In this document: positions 1 to 5,521 of the stretch, piece by piece
Layout: every line of letters begins with the position of its first letter
Position numbering within the stretch: the stretch's first letter is position 1
Source: Chromatiales bacterium
Lineage (GTDB): Bacteria > Pseudomonadota > Gammaproteobacteria > Thiohalospirales > Thiohalospiraceae
Direction: 5' to 3'
DNA length: 7,207 nt
Assembly (NCBI GenBank): GCA_026984715.1
Contig: JALSRO010000449.1
Location: 1 to 7,207, forward strand
The notes under the pieces: model-generated
The model's input: the letters and a program-made list of their open reading frames with translations, nothing else
Database searches by the model: none
What the model was told of the DNA's origin: nothing
Position numbers and translations under genes: made by a program

Positions 1-133
1 ACCACCCGTCCGCGTAAATATTGGCATACTTTTCTTCCACATGCGAGTCACCGGCAACAAATGCCAGCGCCATCCGATACAGAACAGACCCGCCAATTGC
101 GGAATAATTCCATCTCCATGCTGCTCCTGTCAT
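1..133 (-). CDS. Unidentified protein, N-terminal 44 codons (cut by left edge)
   Basis: An open frame starts at ATG 133-131 and stays open to base 2. The residues begin MTGAAWRWNYSAIGG and continue through a mildly hydrophobic stretch (about 12-28) into a charged part containing HVEEKYANIYADGW. The start is well supported. A strong Shine-Dalgarno (GGAGGA on the minus strand) lies six bases upstream, and the ATG overlaps the TGA of the DUF4126 gene as ATGA, the usual arrangement for translational coupling. It should therefore be the next gene of the same operon. I do not recognise the family from this short piece. The hydrophobic stretch could be a first membrane segment, but that is a guess. 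The reality of the gene is fairly sure; its function is unknown. Confidence 0.7.
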   Translation of the reverse strand, partial: MTGAAWRWNYSAIGGSVLYRMALAFVAGDSHVEEKYANIYADGW

Positions 134-774
134 CTCTCATCCTCCGGCACCTGTGGTGGGGAGCTCGGCAAAGAACGGCCACTGCCTTTCACCGGGCTCC
201 TCAATCCCTGGAATATCCATCTGGCCCCTCTCCAGATACGGGGCAATAGCCAGATCATGGCCAGAATGAAGATAGACAGAAATACAAGGAAAACCCAGGG
301 ATGTGCCAATGCACTCCACACACCGGCAACTACTGCGGTATCCTCCCCCAAAGAAACGGTCCAGTTACTGACCGGCTCCGGCGAACCGTTGATCACGAGC
401 CGGCTTCCCGCCTTGGTGGCATGGGTGGCTGCGGCAAGCGACCCACCCAGCAACAGGCCGGCCAGCTCTGCCGCAGGAGCGATCTCCGCCATCCCCCTGG
501 CCGCCAGTATGGCTCCGGCGGGGATGCGGATGAAGGTATGAATAGCGTCCCAACCGCTGTCCACACCGGGTAGCTTGTCGGTGAAAAACTCGATACAGTA
601 CATCACGCCAGCCGCGCCCATCACCATGGGATTGGTCACGAACTGCAATTCGTCCGGCAGCACCATCTGGCCGGTCGAACCCAGCAGACCCAGCATGAAC
701 AGCGCAGCATAGAGATTGATACCGCTGGCCCAGGCAGCACCCATGGAGAGCGCTACCGTTTCGGTGATACCCAT
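130..774 (-). CDS. DUF4126 family integral membrane protein
   Basis: A 214-residue membrane protein of the DUF4126 family, whose function is not established. Family-like features are WASGINLYA near residues 15-23, FFTDKLPGVDSGWDAIHT at 63-80, and HATKAGSRLVINGSPEP with SNWTVSLGED at 118-145. These polar, conserved segments sit between hydrophobic ones at roughly 5-32, 50-65, 82-115 and 147-178. The last segment is followed by a basic stretch (RIWRGARW) and a Ser/Pro/acidic tail, suggesting a soluble C-terminus. The ATG at 774 is preceded by a good Shine-Dalgarno (AAGGGG, 789-784) with a nine-base gap. The stop overlaps the start of the next gene by ATGA, so the two are probably made together. 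No clear sigma-70 promoter was seen upstream, where an inverted repeat (801-836) would lie in the leader. Family assignment is confident; cellular role unknown. Confidence 0.88.
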   Translation of the reverse strand: MGITETVALSMGAAWASGINLYAALFMLGLLGSTGQMVLPDELQFVTNPMVMGAAGVMYCIEFFTDKLPGVDSGWDAIHTFIRIPAGAILAARGMAEIAPAAELAGLLLGGSLAAATHATKAGSRLVINGSPEPVSNWTVSLGEDTAVVAGVWSALAHPWVFLVFLSIFILAMIWLLPRIWRGARWIFQGLRSPVKGSGRSLPSSPPQVPEDER

Positions 775-800
775 TGAACGAATCCCCTTCTCAGCAAACT

Positions 801-836
801 GGAGAGAGCATCAGACGAAGGCGAACCCCTCTCTCC
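801..836. repeat. Perfect 8-bp inverted repeat upstream of the DUF4126 gene
   Basis: GGAGAGAG at 801-808 is exactly complementary to CTCTCTCC at 829-836, separated by 20 bases. If the DUF4126 transcript starts upstream of this point, the hairpin would lie in its leader, about 12 bases before the Shine-Dalgarno without covering it. No U-tract follows on either strand, so it is not a canonical intrinsic terminator. It could be an mRNA-stability element or an operator-like site; neither can be decided from sequence. Confidence 0.5.
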
Positions 837-903
837 CCCGACTTCGCGCGCCACCAGCGCCAGAGATTGGAATATTCACCACCTGCGTGGCACCCTTCGA
901 CCG

Positions 904-936
904 GGCAGGCACCGGTACTGCGTTCCGGCGCCTGCC
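904..936. repeat. Strong hairpin in the metZ-DUF4126 gap
   Basis: GGCAGGC (904-910) pairs with GCCTGCC (930-936), and CCGG (912-915) pairs with CCGG (925-928), with one A/C mismatch between the blocks and a nine-base loop. This gives 11 pairs, nearly all G-C. It lies about 70 bases past the metZ stop in the direction of transcription and has no U-tract, so it could block 3' exonucleases or aid transcript ending without being a textbook terminator. Its right arm is the beginning of the dispersed repeat at 925-966. This resembles REP-type palindromic elements, but membership of a known family cannot be shown here. Confidence 0.6.
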
Positions 937-966
937 TGAACCCCTGAATGCGACATATATTGTTGC
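925..966 (+). repeat. Dispersed repeat, copy 1
   Basis: This 42-base segment matches the minus strand of 2445-2404 at 36 of 42 positions without gaps when compared by eye. The core GCCTGCCTGAAC, CCTGAA and GCGACATAT is identical; differences are single substitutions. Copy 1 is intergenic and forms one arm of the hairpin at 904-936. The matched part contains no recognisable gene. It may belong to a family of intergenic repeats spread over the genome; two copies in one window make chance unlikely. Confidence 0.7.
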
Positions 967-1008
967 CATCTATTTGATGCCGGGTTGAGCGGGTAACACA
1001 ACGCCCAT

Positions 1009-2184
1009 CTATCCCTTATTCAGTCCCCTCTCCAGGTCGGACTTTATGTCATTTACGTCTTCCAGGCCAACCGCGATGCGCACCAGTCCGTCGCTGATAC
1101 CGGCTTCGGCACGCGCCTCGGGGGTCAAGCGACCGTGGGTAGTCGTTGCCGGATGGGTTATGGTCGTCTTGGTATCCCCCAGGTTGGCAGTGATGGAGAT
1201 GAGATTCGTGCTGTCGATCAGACGCCATGCAGCTTCCCCTCCCCCGTACAGCTCGAAAGCGACTACTCCCCCAAAGGCACGCTGCTGCCGCTTTGCCAGC
1301 GAATGCTGTGGATGGGAGAGGAGTCCGGAGTAGTACACCCTCTTCACTCCGGGTTGCTGCTCCAGCCACTGCGCCAGCTCCAAGGCATTGGCGCTGTGCG
1401 CCACCATACGCAGACGCAGGGTTTCCAGCCCTTTCAGGAAGATCCAGGCGTTGAAGGGGCTCATGCTGGGCCCGGCGGTACGAAGAAACCCCAACACTTT
1501 GTCCAGCTGTTCCGCCCTGCCCACTACGGCTCCGCCAATGGCGCGCCCTTGGCCATCTATATATTTGGTAGCCGAGTGGATCACGATATCCGCGCCCAGC
1601 CTTAGCGGCTGTTGCAGTGCCGGAGTACAGAAACAGTTGTCCACCACCAACAGACAACCATGGGTATGGGCAAGCTCGGCAAGCGCAGCGATGTCCGCAA
1701 TCTCCGCCATGGGATTGGATGGTGTCTCCACAAACAGCAGGCGGGTGTTCGGCCGGATTGCACGCTCCCAGGCTTGCAGATCTGCAGGCGCAACGTAACT
1801 GGTTTCAATCCCGAAACGTCCAAGGTGATCGTTGAAAAGTACAGTAATGGACCCAAAGATGGCCCTCGAAGAAACGATATGGTCTCCGGCATTGAGCAAC
1901 GACATGCAACAGCTCAGAATGGCGGCCATACCGGATGCAGTGGCCACACACCGCTCTCCGCACTCCAGCGAGGCGAGGCGCTGCTCAAAGGTGCGGACGG
2001 TTGGATTGGTAAAACGCGAGTATATGTTTCCCGGTTTTTCGCCAGAAAATACGGCCGCCGCCTCGGCGGCACTCCGAAAAACATAGCTGGAGGTGGTGAA
2101 GATCGGCTCACCCTGCTCCATCTCGTTGGTCCGCTGTTGCCCCGCCCTTACTGCCAGTGTATCGAATCCAGGCTCATGATCCAT
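1009..2184 (-). CDS. metZ: O-succinylhomoserine sulfhydrylase (MetZ)
   Basis: A 391-residue PLP enzyme of the Cys/Met metabolism family (fold type I), complete and of normal length. MetZ joins O-succinylhomoserine with sulfide to give homocysteine directly, bypassing cystathionine, in the cytoplasm. Visible features are the N-terminal FDTLAVRAGQ, YSRFTNPT at 55-62 (Tyr and Arg that bind the PLP phosphate of the neighbouring subunit in this family), GMAAI at 85-89, VDNCFCTP at 181-188 with the ring-binding Asp182, SATKYIDGQGR at 204-214 with Lys207 as the Schiff-base lysine, and Arg369 in LVRIAVGLED for substrate carboxylate binding. The ATG at 2184 has a strong Shine-Dalgarno (GAGGAG, 2196-2191) six bases upstream. 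The 'QGRAIGGAV' stretch and overall sequence fit MetZ better than MetB or MetC, but family members are alike and O-acetylhomoserine use is possible. A SAM-II riboswitch in the leader supports a methionine-biosynthetic role. Confidence 0.93.
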   Translation of the reverse strand: MDHEPGFDTLAVRAGQQRTNEMEQGEPIFTTSSYVFRSAAEAAAVFSGEKPGNIYSRFTNPTVRTFEQRLASLECGERCVATASGMAAILSCCMSLLNAGDHIVSSRAIFGSITVLFNDHLGRFGIETSYVAPADLQAWERAIRPNTRLLFVETPSNPMAEIADIAALAELAHTHGCLLVVDNCFCTPALQQPLRLGADIVIHSATKYIDGQGRAIGGAVVGRAEQLDKVLGFLRTAGPSMSPFNAWIFLKGLETLRLRMVAHSANALELAQWLEQQPGVKRVYYSGLLSHPQHSLAKRQQRAFGGVVAFELYGGGEAAWRLIDSTNLISITANLGDTKTTITHPATTTHGRLTPEARAEAGISDGLVRIAVGLEDVNDIKSDLERGLNKG

Positions 2185-2236
2185 TTACCGCTCCTCTGTT
2201 GGTCAGTTCTACCACCTGCGCGAGAATTATGGGCAC

Positions 2237-2286
2237 AAAAAAACCCGCTCAGCTTGGGGCTAAAGCAGGTGGCACCTCTCTTTAGC
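2237..2286 (-). terminator. Riboswitch expression platform: competing hairpin and intrinsic terminator
   Basis: Read on the minus strand, this holds mutually exclusive structures. The terminator is CCC (2258-2256), an AA bulge, GC, a UGA loop, then GC and GGG (2246-2244), followed at once by seven U (2243-2237). It competes with an 8-bp pairing of CAAGCUGA (2256-2249) to UCAGCUUG (2313-2306) inside the aptamer. A second hairpin joins GCUAAAG (2286-2280) to CUUUAGC (2265-2259), with AGGU/ACCU inside, and thereby uses up the aptamer's conserved 3' strand. Inference: with SAM the aptamer holds both of its segments and the terminator forms; without SAM the hairpin and long-range pairing form and metZ is transcribed. 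The terminator stem is short, so efficiency is uncertain. Confidence 0.75.
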
Positions 2287-2329
2287 AGTATTTTTTACGC
2301 GCCCGCAAGCTGAATCAAATCGGCGCACC
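2276..2329 (-). promoter_or_regulatory. SAM-II-class riboswitch aptamer, metZ leader
   Basis: On the minus strand the leader has the SAM-II H-type pseudoknot layout. P1 pairs GUGCGCC (2328-2322) with GGCGCGU (2303-2297), five Watson-Crick pairs plus G-U ends. The P1 loop contains the conserved GAUUUGA (2321-2315) and CUUGC (2309-2305). The 3' part contains an A-rich stretch GUAAAAAA (2298-2291), then GCUAAAGAG (2286-2278), corresponding to the conserved GCUAAA that forms the pseudoknot and SAM site in SAM-II RNAs. Order and spacing match what I recall of the family, and SAM-II RNAs are known upstream of metA, metZ and related methionine genes, mainly in alphaproteobacteria. Gene context and the terminator downstream agree. 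No other SAM riboswitch class fits this short pseudoknot design as well. I could not run a covariance search. Confidence 0.85.
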
Positions 2330-2333
2330 ACAT

Positions 2334-2362
2334 AGTTTACGCACTGAATGCACTAAAATCAA
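2334..2362 (-). promoter_or_regulatory. Putative sigma-70 promoter of metZ
   Basis: TTGATT (2362-2357) and TAAACT (2339-2334) are separated by 17 bases, each matching four of six consensus bases. The expected start of transcription, about 2328-2326, is the first base or so of riboswitch stem P1, which is where a leader beginning with the aptamer should start. This placement is the main support. No MetJ-type operator was seen. Confidence 0.55.
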
Positions 2363-2403
2363 AATTCGCGGTAGTAGCGGATACCCAATTGAATCTGGAC
2401 CCC

Positions 2404-2445
2404 GCAAAAGAATATGTCGCCTTCAGGAGTTCAGGCAGGCACCGG
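2404..2445 (-). repeat. Dispersed repeat, copy 2, overlapping the end of pgl
   Basis: Minus-strand copy of the 42-base repeat also found at 925-966 (36 of 42 identical), so the two copies form an inverted pair about 1.4 kb apart flanking metZ. Here the repeat starts inside pgl: its first bases CCGGTGCCTGCCTGA encode the last four residues (PVPA) and the stop. The rest lies between pgl and the metZ promoter. Unlike copy 1 it lacks the complementary left arm, so it does not form the long hairpin. Confidence 0.7.
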
Positions 2446-3207
2446 ATCAATCGGGGACTCCCCTTCACCGGACGCGGGCTCGCCGGCCGCCTCCGAATCC
2501 AGAAGGATCTCGACCTCTCCAGCGGGATGTAACATCTGCACGGGAAGTGGTGGGGAGGTGGGCGTACCAGAAAGCACCATCTTCACCACCTGCTGTTTAT
2601 CCTTTCCCGCGACCAGAAACAGGATATGGCGGGCGCTGTCGATCACCGGAAAGGTGAGACTGACCCGCCAGGTGGTTTTCTCCTCCACATAGACCGCCGC
2701 CACGAAACGCTCTCGCTCATTCAGTATATCGGTTCCCGGAAACAGGGATGCGGTATGCCCATCGGGACCGATACCCAGCAGGATCAGATCGAACAGGGGA
2801 ACGCCCCCATCCGATACGGGCAGATTCTCGAGCAGCACCTCTTCATAACGCCTCGCCACCTCCCCCATATCATCGAGTTCTGTCTTCATCCTGTGAATGT
2901 GGGATGCAGGAATGGGGACCCGATCCAGCAGTGACTCCTTTGCCATCCGGTAATTGCTCGCGGGATGGTCACAAGGAACAGAGCGCTCGTCACCGAAATA
3001 GATGTGAACACGCTCCCAATCCACTTTACGGGCAATGTCGGGATGTGAAAGCTGCCGATACAACTGGCGTGGAGTCGAACCGCCCGCCAGAGCCACATGA
3101 AATACGCCCCTTTCCCTCACAGCCTCCCGATACAGCCCAATCCAGCGCTGCACAGCGGCGTGGTTCAGTGCTGCCAGATCAGGAAAAATCGTTACCTTTG
3201 GTGACAT
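2431..3207 (-). CDS. pgl: 6-phosphogluconolactonase
   Basis: A 258-residue DevB/SOL-type 6-phosphogluconolactonase, which hydrolyses 6-phospho-gluconolactone to 6-phosphogluconate in the oxidative pentose phosphate or Entner-Doudoroff pathway, in the cytoplasm. Motifs are AGGSTPRQLY at 41-50 (phosphate loop), GDERSVP at 72-78, SNYRMA at 84-89, and GIGPDGHTASLFPG at 145-158 with the probable catalytic His151. The start is ATG 3207, with a GGAG sequence (3216-3213) five bases upstream; an in-frame ATG at 3270 would begin on the far side of the terminator stem at 3228-3260 and is rejected. The last 20 or so residues (EAAGEPASGEGE...) are acidic, Pro/Gly-rich and look like a tail beyond the enzyme fold. 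The final codons and stop lie in a dispersed repeat. No zwf, edd or eda is adjacent. There is little room for its own promoter, so readthrough from the upstream gene may supply transcription. Confidence 0.93.
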   Translation of the reverse strand: MSPKVTIFPDLAALNHAAVQRWIGLYREAVRERGVFHVALAGGSTPRQLYRQLSHPDIARKVDWERVHIYFGDERSVPCDHPASNYRMAKESLLDRVPIPASHIHRMKTELDDMGEVARRYEEVLLENLPVSDGGVPLFDLILLGIGPDGHTASLFPGTDILNERERFVAAVYVEEKTTWRVSLTFPVIDSARHILFLVAGKDKQQVVKMVLSGTPTSPPLPVQMLHPAGEVEILLDSEAAGEPASGEGESPIDPVPA

Positions 3208-3227
3208 CAACTCTCCCGTTTCGACAG

Positions 3228-3260
3228 AAAAAAACCGCCGGCCAGAGATGACAGGCGGTT
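3228..3260 (-). terminator. Intrinsic terminator after the histone-like gene
   Basis: On the minus strand AACCGCC (3260-3254) pairs with GGCGGTT (3239-3233) across a 14-base loop, and the 3' arm runs into a tract of seven T (3234-3228). This is a textbook Rho-independent terminator, 25 bases past the stop of the H1-like gene. It lies only 20 bases before the pgl start codon. Confidence 0.85.
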
Positions 3261-3284
3261 CATATGGCATCCAGAGAAAATCCG

Positions 3285-4010
3285 CTACTTGGCTGCCCTG
3301 CTCCTCGCAGTGCGTTTCGTCGCTACCTTTTTGGTAGAGCTCTTGGTGGTGGCGCGCTTCGCCTTGGTAGCCCGAGCAGCCTTGGCCTGCGTGGCAGCCG
3401 GTTTTTTGGACACCCTGGCATTTTTAGCAGATTTTTCTATATCGACCTTGCTTTCAGCGGTGCTCTTCTTGACCGCCTTCGTCGTTCTCAGCTTGCTGGC
3501 TGCACGCTTGCGCCGCTCTGCCTCCTTCTTCCTGGCGGCCTTCTTCCTGGCCTTGCGCGCAATCATGCGATCATAACGTTTCTCCCACTGAGCCACAAAG
3601 GTTGCGATCGCCTTGTTCTTGGCAATCTCCTTTCTCTCGGCCTGGGCAACCGATGCGATGTCGTCCTTCACTTCGGCGGCTCTTTCACGCGCCTTCAGCT
3701 TGGCTGCAGCCAAGGCCTCTGCGGCCTTGGTGGCTGCGGCACGAGCACGTTCAACGGCTCTCTTGGCTGCAGGGGTCTTTTTCGACCTGAAATTTTCCGT
3801 TGCTGCCTTCACCTTGTCTCTGGCGGCATCCACCTTCTCCTGCGCCTTGCTAACGGCGGCTTCCGCGCGCTCGAATACTGCAAGCGACTTTGCCAGTTTT
3901 CGATGGGCAACCATCTGCTCTTTGTTTATAGGGGTTTTTCCCAACACTTTATTGACTGTATTAACCAGGTTGATTGCCCGCTTTCTGGATGTTGAGTTTT
4001 TCTTTACCAT
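3285..4010 (-). CDS. Histone H1-like / AlgP-like Lys- and Ala-rich protein
   Basis: A 241-residue, very basic, low-complexity protein. Residues 1-40 are a less repetitive head (MVKKNSTSRKRAINLVNTVN...). Residues about 45-130 are Ala/Glu/Lys-rich with a helical, coiled-coil-like pattern (VFERAEAAVSKAQEKVDAARDKV). A segment near 138-150 (FVAQWEKRYDRM) is followed by a strongly basic helix (ARKARKKAARKKEAERRKRAASK). The C-terminal 40 residues are KPAAT/KKVATKRT-type sequence as in histone H1 tails and the bacterial AlgP and Hc1-like proteins. Such proteins bind DNA without strict specificity and are thought to act on the nucleoid; this role is inferred from composition only. The ATG at 4010 is chosen because a TTG at 4046 would lie at or before the predicted transcription start; no clear Shine-Dalgarno precedes either. 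It appears to be a single-gene unit with its own promoter and terminator. Confidence 0.75.
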   Translation of the reverse strand: MVKKNSTSRKRAINLVNTVNKVLGKTPINKEQMVAHRKLAKSLAVFERAEAAVSKAQEKVDAARDKVKAATENFRSKKTPAAKRAVERARAAATKAAEALAAAKLKARERAAEVKDDIASVAQAERKEIAKNKAIATFVAQWEKRYDRMIARKARKKAARKKEAERRKRAASKLRTTKAVKKSTAESKVDIEKSAKNARVSKKPAATQAKAARATKAKRATTKSSTKKVATKRTARSRAAK

Positions 4011-4049
4011 TGGTTTTGCTACCCATTTTGCCAAAAATCTACACAATGG

Positions 4050-4077
4050 ATTATAACGGCCATTATTTTTATTTCAA
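4050..4077 (-). promoter_or_regulatory. Strong sigma-70 promoter of the histone-like gene
   Basis: TATAAT (4055-4050, perfect consensus) lies 16 bases after TTGAAA (4077-4072, five of six) on the minus strand, preceded by AT-rich sequence up to about 4150 that could act as an UP element. Expected transcription start is about 4043, giving an untranslated leader of about 33 bases before the ATG at 4010. Confidence 0.75.
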
Positions 4078-4147
4078 TCAAATTGCAAATAGTTATCCTT
4101 GAATTCGGATTTTTTTGCTGATTCTGTCGATTATTTGTATATTCTGT

Positions 4148-4194
4148 AAAAAAAAAGGGCCCCCACCATCAATCGCGCTCTCGAAAACCGCCCT
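4148..4194 (-). terminator. Possible weak terminator at the end of the BrkB/YihY gene
   Basis: Nine T on the minus strand (4156-4148) follow GGGCCC directly after the stop codon. The only stem I find is AGGGC (4194-4190, inside the coding end) with GCCCT (4160-4156), across a loop of 29 bases, which is poor. The T-tract is clear; a working terminator is uncertain. Confidence 0.3.
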
Positions 4195-5521
4195 CCCCGT
4201 GATAGCGGCCAGAAACCACCAACTCTTTAATATTTTTTTGGGACAAATGGTGAGCAAGCATCTGCTCAGTCTCTTTCATAACATCATCTGCCACTCCAAC
4301 CACACCACTGAAATGAGGAATTTCCAGTTCGGAATCGCCGCTATAGCGTACCGTCCCAATCAATTCGTCCAGGCGGATAGTTTCCGGATCACGTCCGGGG
4401 ATCCAGGCAGGAGGCTGGGCTCCCGTGGTAACAAGCAGCCCCTCTCTCTCCAGCAGTTCAAGCATATTCTGGATGTGATTCTCCGGAACGTCGAGGGCTT
4501 CCGAAAGCTGTTCCATGGTCCAATGTGATCTGCCGGAGCAGTAGCGCTCGGTAATCAGCATCATAATGACCAACACAAGTTTCTCGCGGCCGGCCTCACT
4601 GATGTTACGGGTGGCGTCGTCAACACGTACAGCTCCGGGATTCTGAATATAGTAGGCTGTCTGTGCCCCGATCAGTACGATCACCCAGTTGAGATAGAGC
4701 CAGATCAGGAAGATGACAAGGATTGCAAAGCTGGAGTAGATTGCCGCATATTTGGTCGATGAAGCGACGAATGAGGCAAACCCCCATCCCGCCACCTGCC
4801 ACAGGATACTTGCCAGAACTGCACCCCCAAGTGCCGCGCGAGGTACAACTTTGGTGTTGGGGATGAATACATAGATAAAGGCGAATGCCGCAATGATTAG
4901 CAGCTTGGGCAGTATCTTGCCTGTAACGTAGAGCGCACTACCAAATGGTTCGATTGTGAGCAGATGCTGCACCAACGTGGTGCTCATCAGGGAGGCGCTC
5001 AGCCCTAACGCGGAGAACATCAGTACCGGACCGATCAGGATGACGCTGAGATAGTCGCTGAAACGGCGTCCAAAACTGCGGTTCTCTTCGACCCGCCAAG
5101 TATAGTTGAACGATTTTTCTATTTTATTGACCAGACTGATCACGGTATAGAAAAGCATTGCGAGTCCGATGGACCCCAGCACTCCCACCCGCATGTTGTG
5201 GACAAAGGTGGCAATTCTGTTGCCAATCTCCTCCCTTTGTGGTCCCAGCGGTTCGAGAAATTGGAGCAGCAGCGGTTCCAGCATGTTATAGACGCCAAAC
5301 GCCTGCAACACGGAAAAACTTACCGCCAACAGGGGAACCAGAGACAGCAACGTGGCATAAGAGAGACTCGCGGCTCGCATGGTCAGTTGGCCATGCATCA
5401 GGTCGCGCCCCACCACATAGAGTAGCCGCACCAACCTGATAGTGAGCCTTCTGGCACTGCCTGCTCCTTCGGGCACCTCGCGCCAGATGTATTCCCGCAA
5501 CAGTGAGAGAATCGTTTTCAC
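4169..5521 (-). CDS. BrkB/YihY-family inner membrane protein
   Basis: A 450-residue inner membrane protein of the YihY/BrkB family, often mislabelled ribonuclease BN; its biochemical role is not established. After an N-terminal amphipathic stretch there are six likely membrane helices near residues 50-77, 112-132, 156-184, 199-221, 229-253 and 262-292. Family-like segments are RAASLSYATLLSLVPLLA at 49-66, the NYTWRVEENRS region at 139-149, FIPNTKVVPRAALGGAVLAS at 219-238 and YSSFAILVIFLIWLYLNW at 262-279. Residues about 310-450 form a soluble domain; WTMEQLSEALDVPENHIQNMLELLEREGLL has the look of a winged helix, a C-terminal extension known in proteobacterial members. GTG 5521 is chosen as start: it overlaps the RND stop as GTGA and has AAAGGGA about nine bases before it. 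An ATG at 5545 is possible but has no good ribosome site. Coupled to the RND gene. Confidence 0.87.
   Translation of the reverse strand: MKTILSLLREYIWREVPEGAGSARRLTIRLVRLLYVVGRDLMHGQLTMRAASLSYATLLSLVPLLAVSFSVLQAFGVYNMLEPLLLQFLEPLGPQREEIGNRIATFVHNMRVGVLGSIGLAMLFYTVISLVNKIEKSFNYTWRVEENRSFGRRFSDYLSVILIGPVLMFSALGLSASLMSTTLVQHLLTIEPFGSALYVTGKILPKLLIIAAFAFIYVFIPNTKVVPRAALGGAVLASILWQVAGWGFASFVASSTKYAAIYSSFAILVIFLIWLYLNWVIVLIGAQTAYYIQNPGAVRVDDATRNISEAGREKLVLVIMMLITERYCSGRSHWTMEQLSEALDVPENHIQNMLELLEREGLLVTTGAQPPAWIPGRDPETIRLDELIGTVRYSGDSELEIPHFSGVVGVADDVMKETEQMLAHHLSQKNIKELVVSGRYHGEGGFRERD

Noticed and set aside
1046..2313. Several long open frames on the plus strand opposite metZ
   Set aside because: They are antisense to a clear MetZ, show no domain-like sequence and have poor starts; GC-rich coding DNA gives such frames.
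2341..2430. Possible remnant of a coding gene between pgl and metZ (minus-strand reading ends LGIRYYREF then stop, like an outer-membrane protein end)
   Set aside because: The readable stretch is too short, has no upstream continuation, and overlaps the metZ promoter and a repeat; chance is likelier.
3208..3270. Longer pgl start at ATG 3270
   Set aside because: It would put the start within the terminator region and add 21 residues not typical of the enzyme; ATG 3207 has a good ribosome site.
4011..4046. Longer H1-like start at TTG 4046
   Set aside because: It lies at or before the start of transcription expected from the TATAAT box.
3264..4056. Plus-strand frames of 243 and 147 codons opposite the H1-like gene, with hydrophobic Ala/Leu-rich translations
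   Set aside because: They are reverse complements of Lys/Ala codons, which mimic membrane proteins. The promoter and terminator on the minus strand fit the H1-like gene.
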